This document shows, one piece after another, positions 17,050-26,433 of a DNA stretch of 64,000 bases. The stretch lies in assembly GCF_019263585.2 (NCBI RefSeq), contig NZ_JADQDF010000001.1, forward strand, positions 4,722,501 through 4,786,500, read 5' to 3'. Under the pieces are notes generated by a model. That model made no database searches and was not told where the DNA came from. It worked only from the letters and a program-made list of their open reading frames with translations. The position numbers and the translations under genes were made by a program. Position 1 is the first letter of the stretch, and each line of letters begins with the position of its first letter. The DNA is from Pseudonocardia oceani. GTDB taxonomy: Bacteria; Actinomycetota; Actinomycetes; Mycobacteriales; Pseudonocardiaceae.

Positions 17050-18462
17050 ATGACAACCAGCAAGGAAGTCCCCGAAGGGCAGTACGAGGACGGCGACGAC
17101 GTCGGTCTGGTCGACGAGAAGCCGCTGTCCTGGTTCGACGTGTCCGCCATGGGCACGGGCGAGATGCTGTTCACGGCCGGTTGGGCCTGGATCGTCTTCA
17201 TCGCCAGTGCCTACGGCATCAAGTGGACGATGATCGGGTTCGTCGCGGGCGCACTGGTCATCAACATCGCCTGGTGGCTGTACCGCGAGATGATCACAGC
17301 GGTGCCGGAGCCGGGGTCGATCCAGTCCTACGGCCGCGAGGCCGGCCTCTTCTCGCTCGGCACCTCGTACTTCATCCTCTATGCCCCGGTCTACGGCGCG
17401 TTCATGTGGCTGGAGCTGCTGATCGCCGAGGGCCTGCTGTCGCTGCTCTTCCCGGACGTACCGGTGGCGATCTGGCCGTACGTGGTGATCGTGCCGGTGG
17501 TCGCGCTCAACCTGCTCGGGCACCAGATCACCGGCAAGGTGCAGGCCGCGCTCGTCGTCATCACGCTGGTCGGCGACATCGTGCTCGCGGTCGGCGTCTG
17601 GTGGCTGTTCGCCGACAGCGGCTTCTGGGCCGCGAACTGGGAGTCGCCGAGCCCGGTCAACTGGTTGACGCTCTTCACGGTCGGCGGGCTCTGGCTCGGG
17701 ATCATGGCCGGCATCCTCGAGGTGCAGCAGGTCCTCGTCGACGAGTGGCAGAACTTCAGGCAGTCCCGCGACGTCGGCCTGCTCTCCGCAGCGTGGCAGC
17801 TGTGGATCCGGCAGATCCCGCTGGCGTTCGGGATCCTGGCCAGCGCCCCGCTGGCGGCGCTGCTGCTGCTGCCGGTGCCCACGGTGGGTATCGTCCAGGA
17901 ACGGCTCGGTCAGGCGACCACGCACCCGCTGTTCTACCTGGCGTTGATCACCATGCTGATCGCCACGTACACCACCCTCAGCGTGTTCTTCATGGCGATG
18001 GGCAAGATCGTCGCCCTGTACGCGCAGCAGGGCGCACTGCCGCGGGCGTTCGGGCGCTACTCGTCCCGCTCGGTGCCGTGGGTCGCCATCCTGGTCCTCG
18101 CCGTGTTCGCGCTGATCGGCGTCTACTGGCGCGACTTCACGTTCATCGTCCACATGCTGTCGATGTGGTCGGCGACGCTGTACTTCCTGATGGCGCTGTT
18201 CTTCATCCGGATGCGGGCCCGCAAGAACCTCGACCGGCCGCTCACCGTCCGCTACGGCGTGCCGCTGGCGGTGTTCCTGCTCATCTACACGGGGCTCATC
18301 GCACTCGGCATCACCGTGCTCGACTGGCACGCCGCGGCGGCCTGGTTCGGACTGGTCCTCGTCATCGCGCTCTACGACAAGTTCGTGGTGCCGCGCACCA
18401 AGCGCGGTGGCTTCTACCGGGCGCAGGTCCTGCGCCAGCGCACCGACGCCACGCGCCTGTAG
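17050..18462 (+). CDS. APC superfamily amino acid/amine permease
   Basis: A 470-residue integral membrane protein with about 12 hydrophobic segments. The first segment follows KPLSWFDVSAMGTGEMLFTAG, and REMITAVPEPGSIQSYGREA is an APC-like loop. Charged loops (RMRARKNLDRPLT) and a short basic tail fit a cytoplasmic C-terminus. It probably takes up the substrate of the catabolic module, a cationic or zwitterionic compound by family habit. The ATG follows GGAG. A GC-rich hairpin at 18519-18545 ends or attenuates this unit before the monooxygenase gene. Confidence 0.85.
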   Translation: MTTSKEVPEGQYEDGDDVGLVDEKPLSWFDVSAMGTGEMLFTAGWAWIVFIASAYGIKWTMIGFVAGALVINIAWWLYREMITAVPEPGSIQSYGREAGLFSLGTSYFILYAPVYGAFMWLELLIAEGLLSLLFPDVPVAIWPYVVIVPVVALNLLGHQITGKVQAALVVITLVGDIVLAVGVWWLFADSGFWAANWESPSPVNWLTLFTVGGLWLGIMAGILEVQQVLVDEWQNFRQSRDVGLLSAAWQLWIRQIPLAFGILASAPLAALLLLPVPTVGIVQERLGQATTHPLFYLALITMLIATYTTLSVFFMAMGKIVALYAQQGALPRAFGRYSSRSVPWVAILVLAVFALIGVYWRDFTFIVHMLSMWSATLYFLMALFFIRMRARKNLDRPLTVRYGVPLAVFLLIYTGLIALGITVLDWHAAAAWFGLVLVIALYDKFVVPRTKRGGFYRAQVLRQRTDATRL

Positions 18463-18518
18463 CGCGGGCTCAGGAGCGGCCGGGGATCCCCTCACCCGGT
18501 GGCGACTCCCCGCCGCGC

Positions 18519-18545
18519 CCGCGGCCGGACCCGTTCCGGCCGCGG
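18519..18545 (+). terminator. GC-rich hairpin between permease and monooxygenase genes
   Basis: An 11-bp perfect stem (CCGCGGCCGGA with its complement) around a 5-nt loop. There is no U tract, so it could be a terminator, an attenuator or an mRNA stabiliser. Confidence 0.45.
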
Positions 18546-18586
18546 CGCGCGGCACCACCTGAACGACTGATCGGAAGGACGTCGCA

Positions 18587-19717
18587 GTGACCAAGGCGAG
18601 GCATGCGGAGATCGCCGGGGCCGGGCTGGGTGGTCTGGCCGTCGGGATCGCGCTCGCCCAGCGCGGCTGGCGGGTCCGGATCCACGAGCGCTCGGACGAG
18701 CTGCGCATGTTCGGCGCCGGGATCTGGCTGTGGGAGAACGGTCTGCGTTCCCTCGCCGCACTCGGAGTCGAGCAGACCGCCACCCGGCGGGCCAAGCGGA
18801 TCGAGACCCTGGTCGCCCGTGACCCCGAGGGCAAGGCCCTGATGCACCGGACGTTCGGCGAGGCCGACCGGCTGCTGCTGCCACCGCGTGCGGACCTGTA
18901 CGACGCGCTCATCGCCCGTGCGCGCGACCTCGACATCGAGATCATCCCGGGCTCGGTCATCGTCGGTGGCCACCCGAGGGGCGAGCTGGAGGACGAGGAC
19001 GGCAAGGTCTGGAAGGCCGACCTGGTGGTCGCCGCGGACGGCGTCTTCTCCCGCGTCCGGGAGTCGATGCTGCTCACCCAGCGGGTGGACTACCTCGACG
19101 AGGGCTACACCCGGCTGCTCATCCCGCGCCGGCCGGAGGACCCGCAGACCGAGATCACCGAGTACTGGAACGGCTCGCGCCGGCTGCTGTACGACCCGTG
19201 TACGGACGAGGTCAACTATGTATGCCTGTGCTGCAACGTCGACGACGAGGTCGGCCGACGGGTGCCGGTGGACAAGGACAGCTGGCTGGAGTCGTTCCCG
19301 CACCTCGGCGGGATCATCGAGCGGATCGGCGAGGTCGGCCGGTGGGACCGCGCGATGCGGGTGACCTGCCGCGCCTGGTCCCGCGGGCGGGCGGTCGTCG
19401 TCGGCGACGCCGCGCACGCGCAGCCCCCGAACCTGGGGCAGGGCGCCAACCTGACGTTCCAGAACGCCCTGTCGCTGGCCGTCTACCTGGACCGGGACGA
19501 CGACGTCGCGTCGGCGTTGTGCAGCTGGGAACGCGGGGAGCGGCCGCTCACCGACCACGTGCAACGCTGGACCGACCGCTACGGGCGGGTGGCGAGCGCG
19601 TGGCCGGAGCGCTTCGCCTCAAGGCGGAGCCAGGTCCTCGAGTTCGCGACACGGGTGCCGTGGGTGGACAAGCAGCTCAACAAGGCGGCCCGGCACATCC
19701 CCGTCGGTGCCGTGTGA
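18587..19717 (+). CDS. FAD-dependent aromatic-ring monooxygenase (PHBH fold), paralogue 1
   Basis: A 376-residue group A flavoprotein monooxygenase: GAGLGGLAVGIAL (FAD phosphate), DG motif VVAADGVFSRVRE and GD motif VVVGDAAHAQPPNLGQGAN. Such enzymes use NAD(P)H and O2 to hydroxylate phenols or N-heteroaromatics. GGAAGGA precedes the GTG start. It is a clear paralogue of the protein encoded at 27729: both share ELRMFGAGIWLWENGLRSL, RVPVDK or RSVPVDK and a PWVDKQLNKAARHIPVG-type C-terminus. It leads an operon with the SCP2-like and molybdenum-hydroxylase genes. The substrate may be a 6-hydroxynicotinate-like ring; that is inference. Confidence 0.9.
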   Translation: MTKARHAEIAGAGLGGLAVGIALAQRGWRVRIHERSDELRMFGAGIWLWENGLRSLAALGVEQTATRRAKRIETLVARDPEGKALMHRTFGEADRLLLPPRADLYDALIARARDLDIEIIPGSVIVGGHPRGELEDEDGKVWKADLVVAADGVFSRVRESMLLTQRVDYLDEGYTRLLIPRRPEDPQTEITEYWNGSRRLLYDPCTDEVNYVCLCCNVDDEVGRRVPVDKDSWLESFPHLGGIIERIGEVGRWDRAMRVTCRAWSRGRAVVVGDAAHAQPPNLGQGANLTFQNALSLAVYLDRDDDVASALCSWERGERPLTDHVQRWTDRYGRVASAWPERFASRRSQVLEFATRVPWVDKQLNKAARHIPVGAV

Positions 19718-19754
19718 CACGTCAGGAACCATCCGTCTGGAACGAGGTTGACGC

Positions 19755-20168
19755 ATGACGCAGGAAGCCAAGGCGTCGGGGGGCTACGACTACCTCCCGC
19801 GGCCGGAGACCGTCACGAAGGAGTACCTGCGCGAGATCCTCGAGCAGTACTACTTCCACAAGTGGAACACCAACAAGGACACCCTCGCGGCCGTCAAGAA
19901 GTGGCGTGACTGGCCGCTGGTCGTCCGCATGCCGGACGTGAAGGAGGACTTCACCGTCCTCATCGACGAGGGCACCGTCCTGAGCGTGGCGAACGGTCTC
20001 CCGGAGCGCCCCCGCATCCTCGCCACGATGCTCTCCGACACGATGCAGCGGATCTACTACGACGAGACGACGGCCGCCATCGAGTCCATCGCCGGCCGGA
20101 TCAAGATCCGCGGCAACGAGGTCGAGCGCCGCCGGATGCTCGCAGCCATCTCCTACCTGACGTGGTAG
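19755..20168 (+). CDS. Small protein resembling an SCP2 sterol-binding domain
   Basis: A 137-residue protein. The segment MPDVKEDFTVLIDEGTVLSVANGLPERPRILATMLSDTMQRIYYDETTAAI, read in pieces, has the strand-helix pattern of SCP2-like lipid-binding domains, which are often small and stand-alone in catabolic operons. The N-terminus (YDYLPRPETVTKEYLREIL) is less familiar. It has no signal peptide. It lies between the FAD monooxygenase (37 bp upstream) and the molybdenum subunit (58 bp downstream), so it is probably cotranscribed and may bind a hydrophobic intermediate or act as a chaperone. The fold call is moderate. Confidence 0.6.
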   Translation: MTQEAKASGGYDYLPRPETVTKEYLREILEQYYFHKWNTNKDTLAAVKKWRDWPLVVRMPDVKEDFTVLIDEGTVLSVANGLPERPRILATMLSDTMQRIYYDETTAAIESIAGRIKIRGNEVERRRMLAAISYLTW

Positions 20169-20226
20169 AGCGGCCTCCGCCGACCCGACACCACCTGACC
20201 TGACCGGGCACGACGAGAGGCGTGGA

Positions 20227-22755
20227 ATGACTGAGACCCTGCCGACGGCCCCGCCGACGGGCCCACCGGCCGAGCGGCGCGCGCCCCAGCGACGGCCGAC
20301 CGGTTCCGCGGGCAAACTCGTGGGCCGGTCGGTGCCGCGCACCGAGGACCTGGCCCTGCTCACCGGCACCGCTCGCTTCATCGACGACATCCGGCTGCCC
20401 GGAATGCTCTACGCCAAGATCCTGCGCAGCACCACCGCACACGCACGCCTCAACGACGTGGATCTGACGGCGGCCCTGCAGCAGCCCGGCGTCCGCGGTG
20501 CGATCTGCGGCCGGGACCTCCTCGGCAAGATCAAGCCGTGGGGCGACATGATGCAGGACCTGCTGGTCGGCGACCACTTCCCGTTCGCCACCGACAAGAT
20601 CCTCTACGAGGGCCAGGAGGTTGCGGCCGTCGTCGCGGACAGCAAGTACGCCGCCCTCGACGCACTCGAGCTGATCCGGGTGGACTGCGACGAACTGCCG
20701 GTGGTGGTCGACCCCGAGTACGCGGTGGACCCCAGCTCGCCGTTGATCCAGGAGGGCATCAGCTACGAGTTCGGCGAGGGCAACATCTTCGACCGCTACC
20801 GGGTGCGGGTCGGGGACGCGGAGGCCGCCGCGGCCGACGCCGACGTCGTGGTGCGCCAGCGGTTCGTCAGCAACCGGCAGGCCGGCGCGGCGCTGGACCC
20901 GCACGGATGCGTGGCCAGCTACGACTCCTTCACCGGTGTGCTCACCATCTACTCGTCCACGCAGTCGATCTTCATGGTCCGCGACATCCTCGCCGACACG
21001 CTGCAGATCCCGCGCAACCGCGTCCGCGTGATCATCCCGGAGGTCGGGGCCGGCTTCGGCTCGAAGGCGCAGATGTTCGCCCACGAGGTGATCGCGTCGG
21101 TGCTCTCGATGCAGCTCGGCAAGCCGGTGCACCTCGTCCTGGGACGCGGCGAGATCTTCCGCGCCGGCACCGCACGGACGGGGCAGGTCCGGTACGCGGA
21201 GATGTCCCTCAAGCGGGACGGTGAGATCACCGGCTACCGCGACTACATCGTGCACGACTGCGGCGCGCAGTCCCTGTGGGGCAACCAGGTCGTCCATATC
21301 GGCACGAACGTCGGGATGCTGCCCTACCCGATCCCGAACATCCACATCGACGCGGACATCGTGCACACCAACACCGCGCCTGCCGGCCCGCTGCGGGGCT
21401 TCGGGATCCCCGAGACGATCTGGGCCAAGGAGCAGCTCGTCGACATGGCTGCCGAGCAGCTCGGCATGGACGCGCTGGAGCTGCGCGCCCGCAACGTCGT
21501 GCGCCCGGAGACCTTCCCCTACCGCACGCCGATGGGTCAGGTCATCGACTCGACGTCGATCCACGAGTGCCTGCAGACCTGCGCGGACGCGATCGGCTGG
21601 AAGCAGAAGAAGGCGCAGCCCACGCCGCACGAGGGTGTCGGGCTGGCCGTGTCCATGAAGTACACGAGCTGCCGGCACCCGTCCTTCGACACGGACCTCT
21701 CGGCGGTCCGGCTGCGGCTCGAGACCGACGGCACCGTCACGATCTACTCCAGCGACGTCTCGCACGGCCAGGGCCACGCCACGTTCCTCGCCCAGATCGT
21801 CGGCGACGTGCTCGGCGTCGGTTTCGAGAAGGTCGCGCTCGCCCCGCCGGACTCGGCGACCGCCCCGTTCGGGCTAGGGACCTACGCCAGCAGGGCCGCG
21901 GCCGTCCTCGGAACGGCCTGCCGGCAGGCGGCCGAGCGGCTGCGCGAGAAGGTCGTCGCCATCGCCGCCCACGTGCTGGAGGCCAACCCGGACGACCTGG
22001 AGACCGGCAGCGACCGGGTGCACGTCCGCGGCCTGCCCGACACCGGGCTGTACCTGGAGAACCTGGCCGGCTACGCCGCCTACCGCACCCACCAGCTCCC
22101 GCCCGGCTTCGAGCCGACGCTCGAGGCGGTGGCCACCTACGACACGCCGACCGAGCGGGAGGCACCCGACGGGACGGGCAACTTCAGCGTCACCTACTCG
22201 GGTGCCGCGCACGCCGCGCACGTGCGCGTCGACCCGGACACCGGCCGGATCACCGTCGTCGACTACGCGATGGCGCACGACACCGGGACGGTGATCAACC
22301 CGCTGATCGTCGAGGGGCAGCACCAGGGCGGGTTCCTGATGGGGATCGGCATGGCGCTGGGCGAGGACTACGTCTACGACGACCAGGGCCACATGCTCAA
22401 CGCGAGCTTCAAGGACTACCGGGCGCCCTACGCCACCGAGCTGCCCGAGCTGACCAAGATGTTCGAGATCCCGGCGCCGTCCGTCGCGATCCCTGGCGGG
22501 CAGAAGGGTGCCGGCGAGTCCGGTACCGGCCCGGTGCCCGCCGCGATCGGCAACGCCGTGTACGACGCCACCGGCGTCCGGTTCACCCAGCTGCCGATCA
22601 CCCCGGACCGGATGCTGCTCGCCCTGCGGGAGAAGGAGCGGCAGGGACTGCGCAGCTTCCGCTACCCCGACGACATGCCCGAGTTCACCGGACCGCGCAC
22701 GCCTGACGAGTGGCCCGCACCGACCGGCTCGGACGAAGGAGACCTGCTGCTGTGA
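20227..22755 (+). CDS. Molybdenum hydroxylase large subunit (xanthine dehydrogenase/CoxL family)
   Basis: An 842-residue molybdopterin-binding subunit: VGRSVPRTEDLALLTGTARFIDDI at the start (read in two pieces), EVGAGFGSKAQMFAHEVIA, TAPAGPLRGFGIPETIWAKE, SSDVSHGQGHATFLAQI and the active-site Glu of KGAGESGTGPVPAAIGNAV. It lacks the AYRCSFR loop of true CO dehydrogenase, so it is a hydroxylase that inserts water-derived oxygen at an electron-poor C-H or aldehyde carbon, as in nicotinate, quinoline or xanthine oxidation. Its GTGA overlap with the FAD subunit gene and order large-medium-small are typical. The N-terminal 30 residues are a Pro-rich extension. The substrate is unknown. Confidence 0.9.
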   Translation: MTETLPTAPPTGPPAERRAPQRRPTGSAGKLVGRSVPRTEDLALLTGTARFIDDIRLPGMLYAKILRSTTAHARLNDVDLTAALQQPGVRGAICGRDLLGKIKPWGDMMQDLLVGDHFPFATDKILYEGQEVAAVVADSKYAALDALELIRVDCDELPVVVDPEYAVDPSSPLIQEGISYEFGEGNIFDRYRVRVGDAEAAAADADVVVRQRFVSNRQAGAALDPHGCVASYDSFTGVLTIYSSTQSIFMVRDILADTLQIPRNRVRVIIPEVGAGFGSKAQMFAHEVIASVLSMQLGKPVHLVLGRGEIFRAGTARTGQVRYAEMSLKRDGEITGYRDYIVHDCGAQSLWGNQVVHIGTNVGMLPYPIPNIHIDADIVHTNTAPAGPLRGFGIPETIWAKEQLVDMAAEQLGMDALELRARNVVRPETFPYRTPMGQVIDSTSIHECLQTCADAIGWKQKKAQPTPHEGVGLAVSMKYTSCRHPSFDTDLSAVRLRLETDGTVTIYSSDVSHGQGHATFLAQIVGDVLGVGFEKVALAPPDSATAPFGLGTYASRAAAVLGTACRQAAERLREKVVAIAAHVLEANPDDLETGSDRVHVRGLPDTGLYLENLAGYAAYRTHQLPPGFEPTLEAVATYDTPTEREAPDGTGNFSVTYSGAAHAAHVRVDPDTGRITVVDYAMAHDTGTVINPLIVEGQHQGGFLMGIGMALGEDYVYDDQGHMLNASFKDYRAPYATELPELTKMFEIPAPSVAIPGGQKGAGESGTGPVPAAIGNAVYDATGVRFTQLPITPDRMLLALREKERQGLRSFRYPDDMPEFTGPRTPDEWPAPTGSDEGDLLL

Positions 22756-23648
22756 AGCCGTTCAGCTTCCACTCCCCGCGGGGGCTGGGGGAGGCCGTCG
22801 ACCTGCTCGAGCGGCACGGCCCCGGTGCCCAGGTGATCGCGGGTGGGCAGACGCTGCTGCTCGCGCTCAAGGAGCGGCTGGCCCGCCCGTCGGCGCTGGT
22901 CTCGCTGGCCGAGGTCGCGGACCTGCGCGGCTGGCGCCACACCGACTCCGGTGCCCTGGAGATCGGCGCCGCGACCACCTACGCCGCGCTCGCCGAGGCG
23001 GACTTCCGTGGGTGGCACGCCGAGATCGCCGCCGTCGCCGGCGACCTGGCCGACCGCCCGGTGCGCACGATGGGCACGATCGGCGGCGCGCTGTGCGCCG
23101 CCGACCCTCGGTTCGACATGGTGACGCTGGCGGTCGCGCTCGACGCGGAGCTGGACGTCGTCGGCGCCGGGGGCGGGCGGACGATCGCCGCCGCTGCGTT
23201 CTTCGACCCGGCGGGCGGCACGGTGCTGCGCGCCGGCGAGATCCTCACGACCGTCCGGTTCGGGCCGCAGACCGCGTTCTCCGGGGTCGCGTTCCAGAAG
23301 TTCCGCTATCGGGTGTTCGACGCGGCGCTGGTCTCGGCGGTGTGCGCGCTGCGGCTGGGCGCGGACGGCGCCGTGGCGGGCGCCCGCGTCACGGTCGGCG
23401 CGGTCCACCCCGCTCCGGTACTGGCGTCCGCCGCCGCGGAGCGGCTCACCGGAGGCACGCCGACGGCGGTGGACACGGTCGAGGTCGGCCTCGTGGCGGC
23501 CGACGAGGTGCTGCCCGCCGAGCAGGCCACCACGGTGCCGCGCCGGTACCAGCGCGAACTCATCGGAGTGCTCGTCGGACGCGCGATCGCGCTGGCCGAC
23601 GAGCGGGCCCACACGACGACTGCCCACACAACGACGGCGGGGAGCTGA
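22752..23648 (+). CDS. Molybdenum hydroxylase FAD-binding medium subunit
   Basis: A 298-residue FAD-binding subunit (CoxM/XdhB-like). It shows FSFHSPRGLGEAVDLL, the FAD pyrophosphate loop VIAGGQTLLLALKERLARP, and the second loop TMGTIGGALCAADPRFDM, then a C-terminal CO_deh_flav_C domain (FQKFRYRVFDAALVSAVCAL). It transfers electrons from the 2Fe-2S subunit to the final acceptor. The GTG start overlaps the stop codon of the large subunit (GTGA) with GAAGGAG upstream. The C-terminus is a Thr/His-rich tail (HTTTAHTTT) that looks non-essential. Confidence 0.9.
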   Translation: MKPFSFHSPRGLGEAVDLLERHGPGAQVIAGGQTLLLALKERLARPSALVSLAEVADLRGWRHTDSGALEIGAATTYAALAEADFRGWHAEIAAVAGDLADRPVRTMGTIGGALCAADPRFDMVTLAVALDAELDVVGAGGGRTIAAAAFFDPAGGTVLRAGEILTTVRFGPQTAFSGVAFQKFRYRVFDAALVSAVCALRLGADGAVAGARVTVGAVHPAPVLASAAAERLTGGTPTAVDTVEVGLVAADEVLPAEQATTVPRRYQRELIGVLVGRAIALADERAHTTTAHTTTAGS

Positions 23649-23650
23649 CC

Positions 23651-24223
23651 GTGCAGATCATGACCCTCACGATCAACGGGACCGACGTCACCGCCGAGGT
23701 GGACGAGCGGACTCTGCTGCTGGAGTTCATCCGCGACGTCGCGGGCTTCACCGGCACCCACAACGGCTGCCTCGAGGCCCGCTGCGGGTGCTGCTCGGTG
23801 GAGGTCGACGGCGACATCGTGAAGTCCTGCAACGTCCTGGCCCTGCAGGTCGCCGGGCGCAGCGTCACCACGGTCGAGGGGCTGGCGCCGCAGCGGGTGG
23901 CGCCGCTGGAGCACATCACCACGCAGAGCCTCGCCGGGATGTACCGGCCGTTGGACGCACTCGGCGCGCAGGACGAGGACCTGCACCCGCTGCAGGCCGC
24001 GTTCCACAAGTGCCACGCGCTGCAGTGCGGGTTCTGCACCCCGGGGATGTTGATGGTGCTGAAGGACTACCTGGAGGACAACCCGGAGCCGAGCCGTGAC
24101 GACGTGCGGAAGGCGATCGCCGGGAACATCTGCCGGTGCACCGGCTACCAGCACATCGTGGACGCTGCGATGGAGGCGGCGCAGGTCATGCACCCGGTGA
24201 CGGCGCCCGCCTCCGATGGCTGA
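23651..24223 (+). CDS. Molybdenum hydroxylase 2Fe-2S small subunit
   Basis: A 190-residue CoxS/XdhC-type iron-sulfur subunit. The plant-ferredoxin-like cluster uses C40, C45, C48 and C60 (GCLEARCGCCSVEVDG, then KSC). The second cluster uses the two C-x-C-type pairs in LQCGFCTPGM and GNICRCTGYQ. Electrons pass from Mo through these clusters to FAD. The start is the GTG two bases after the previous stop with GGGAG upstream; the ATG at 23660 is an alternative. A C-terminal tail of about 15 residues follows the last family helix. It overlaps the MoxR gene by 8 bp. Confidence 0.92.
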   Translation: MQIMTLTINGTDVTAEVDERTLLLEFIRDVAGFTGTHNGCLEARCGCCSVEVDGDIVKSCNVLALQVAGRSVTTVEGLAPQRVAPLEHITTQSLAGMYRPLDALGAQDEDLHPLQAAFHKCHALQCGFCTPGMLMVLKDYLEDNPEPSRDDVRKAIAGNICRCTGYQHIVDAAMEAAQVMHPVTAPASDG

Positions 24224-25169
24224 GGGGACCGCCACCGCCGCACACGACGCCGCCCACGACGCCGAGGACGACCCGGTGCTCGAGCTCGGCGCCGCGCTGG
24301 CCGCGCAGCACTACGTCGTCGACCGTCCGCTCGCCACGGTGCTGCACCTGGCCGGGCGCCTCGAGCTCCCCGTGCTGCTGGAGGGGGAGCCCGGGGTGGG
24401 GAAGACGGCGGTGGCCGAGGCGCTGGCTGCCGCGCAGGGCGCCCGGCTGGTGCGGCTGCAGTGCTACGAGGGGCTGGCGGCGCACCACGCGCTCTACGAG
24501 TGGGACTACGCGCGGCAGCTGCTCGAGATCCGGATCGGCGAGGCCGAGGGAGTGTCCGGGACGGGCCTGCGGTCGCGGATCTTCTCGCCCGAGTTCCTGC
24601 TCCGCAGGCCGCTCCTCGAGGCGATCTGGCCGTCCGACGACCGGCCGGTGCTGCTGCTCATCGACGAGGTGGACCGGGCCGACGAGGAGTTCGAGGCGCT
24701 GCTGCTCGAGGTGCTCTCCCAGTTCCAGGTGACCATCCCCGAGATCGGCACGATCCGCGCGGAGCGCAAGCCCACGATCGTGCTCACCGCGAACCGGACG
24801 CGGGCGCTGTCCGACGCGCTGCGCCGCCGCTGCCTCTACCACTGGATCCCGTTCCCCAGCCTCGAGCGCGAGATCGAGATCGTCCGCACCCGGCTGCCCG
24901 AGGTGTCCGACCGGCTGGTGCAGCGCGGCTGCCTACTCGTGCAGCGCCTGCGCAACGGCTACTACCGCAAGGCACCCGGAGTGTCGGAGACGATCGACTG
25001 GCTCCGCGCGCTGACGCTCTTCGGTGCCACCGACATCGACCGCGGGCGGATCGAGGACACCATCGGCTGCCTGCTCAAGGACAGCGAGGACATCGCGGCG
25101 TTCCTGGGCCGGGACAGCGAGCAGGTGTACCGCGAGTTCGGCCTGCTGCCGGACGGTTGGACGGCCTGA
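24216..25169 (+). CDS. MoxR/CoxD-like AAA+ ATPase
   Basis: A 317-residue MoxR-type AAA+ ATPase: Walker A GEPGVGKTA (about 57-65), Walker B VLLLIDEVDRADEEFEALLLE, sensor 1 IVLTANRTRALSDALRRRC. CoxD-like MoxR proteins work with a VWA partner (CoxE) to mature the molybdenum centre of hydroxylases. That fits its place directly after the three structural genes and before a CoxE-like gene. It overlaps the small-subunit gene by 8 bp and ends 1 bp before the GTG of the next gene. I see no CoxF/XdhC-like maturation gene next to it. Confidence 0.88.
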   Translation: MAEGTATAAHDAAHDAEDDPVLELGAALAAQHYVVDRPLATVLHLAGRLELPVLLEGEPGVGKTAVAEALAAAQGARLVRLQCYEGLAAHHALYEWDYARQLLEIRIGEAEGVSGTGLRSRIFSPEFLLRRPLLEAIWPSDDRPVLLLIDEVDRADEEFEALLLEVLSQFQVTIPEIGTIRAERKPTIVLTANRTRALSDALRRRCLYHWIPFPSLEREIEIVRTRLPEVSDRLVQRGCLLVQRLRNGYYRKAPGVSETIDWLRALTLFGATDIDRGRIEDTIGCLLKDSEDIAAFLGRDSEQVYREFGLLPDGWTA

Positions 25170-25170
25170 G

Positions 25171-26433
25171 GTGGCCGGCAACCGGCGCGAGCGCCCCGGC
25201 GCCCTCGCGCCGCACCCCCTCGTGGCCGCGGCGCGCGACCGGCGCCGGCAGCGGACCGGCGACCTCACCCACGACGTCCCGCTCTTCGGTGCCCTGTTGC
25301 GCGACCTGGGCGTCCCGGCACCGCTGTCCGCGGTGCTGCGGGCGGTCCGGGCCGCCGACACTGTCCCGCTGGAGCGCCGCGCGGACCTGCAGGTCGCGCT
25401 GCGCAGCTGCCTGGCGGCGTCGGTCGAGGAGGCCGCCGTCGTCGACGTGGTGTTCGGCGTGTTCTGGTCGGTGGAGCCGCCCGAGGTGCTCGGACTGGCC
25501 GACGAGTCCGGCGGCGGGGATGACGGGGCGTCCGGGACGGGCGATCCTGGCGGGCTGGACGCGGCCGGCATCGGGAACGGCGCCCGGCGCGTCGACGGGT
25601 CTGCCCGGCGGGCCAGCTGGAGCAGCAGCGGGACCGGTCGCCGGGTGTCGGCGGCGGTCCCCGAGCGGGACCGCCGCGTCGAGGAGCTCGCCCGCCGGTG
25701 CGCGCGCGCGCTCGGCACCACGCGCAGCAGGCGGCGCCGCCCCGACCAGCGCGGCGACCTCGTCGACCTGCGGGAGAGCCTGCGGCACAACCTGCGCTAC
25801 GCCGGCGAGGTCGCCGACCTGCGTCGCGCCCGGCAGCGCCGCGAGCGGGCCAGGCTCGTGGTGCTGTGCGACCTGAGTACCTCGATGCAGCCCTACACGC
25901 CGTTCTTCCTGGCGTTCGTCCACGCCCTGACGAAGGCTGCCCGCTCGGTGGAATGCGCGATCTTCAACGTCGAGGTCGCGATGGTCACCGACGTGTTCCG
26001 GCGCATGCCGCTGCGGCCGGCGCTGGCCTGGCTGGAGCACCGCTCGGTCTCACTGGCGGGTGGCACCCGCATCGGGCACTCCCTGCACGGCTTCACGGGG
26101 GCGCTCGAGGCGCGCGGCGCGCTCGCGCCCACCACGACCGCGATCGTGCTCAGCGACGGGTGGGACGTCGGCGACGGCGACCTGCTGGCGCGCGAGGCGA
26201 CCCGGCTGCGGCGGCAGGTGGGCCGACTCGTCTGGCTGGACCCGCACGCGGCGGCGCTCGACTACCGGCCGCAGGTCGCCGGACTGCGCACGGTGTGGCC
26301 GTTCATCGACGACTACCTCGACTTCTCCAGCGTGGAGTCGCTGGTCGGAGTGGTCGCGCACCTGGAGGACGCGCGGATCCGGCCCCGGTCGGTCTGCGGC
26401 ACGAACCGGAACGACGAGAGGAACACGGGATGA
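25171..26433 (+). CDS. CoxE-like VWA domain protein
   Basis: A 420-residue VWA-containing CoxE family protein. An N-terminal region with several basic segments leads to DLVDLRESLRHNLRYAGEV and then the VWA domain from about residue 225. All MIDAS elements are present: CDLSTSMQ (D-x-S-x-S), GGTRIGHSL and LSDGWDVGD. A low-complexity Gly/Ser/Arg linker lies near residues 110-155. It is the usual partner of the CoxD-type ATPase in metal-centre maturation. The GTG start follows the previous stop by one base, and the stop overlaps the RidA gene by ATGA, so the whole unit is tightly coupled. Confidence 0.85.
   Translation: MAGNRRERPGALAPHPLVAAARDRRRQRTGDLTHDVPLFGALLRDLGVPAPLSAVLRAVRAADTVPLERRADLQVALRSCLAASVEEAAVVDVVFGVFWSVEPPEVLGLADESGGGDDGASGTGDPGGLDAAGIGNGARRVDGSARRASWSSSGTGRRVSAAVPERDRRVEELARRCARALGTTRSRRRRPDQRGDLVDLRESLRHNLRYAGEVADLRRARQRRERARLVVLCDLSTSMQPYTPFFLAFVHALTKAARSVECAIFNVEVAMVTDVFRRMPLRPALAWLEHRSVSLAGGTRIGHSLHGFTGALEARGALAPTTTAIVLSDGWDVGDGDLLAREATRLRRQVGRLVWLDPHAAALDYRPQVAGLRTVWPFIDDYLDFSSVESLVGVVAHLEDARIRPRSVCGTNRNDERNTG

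Noticed and set aside
20227..24223. Carbon monoxide dehydrogenase (CoxMSL)
   Set aside because: The large subunit lacks the AYRCSFR active-site loop and the gene order is L-M-S, so a general molybdenum hydroxylase is the safer call.
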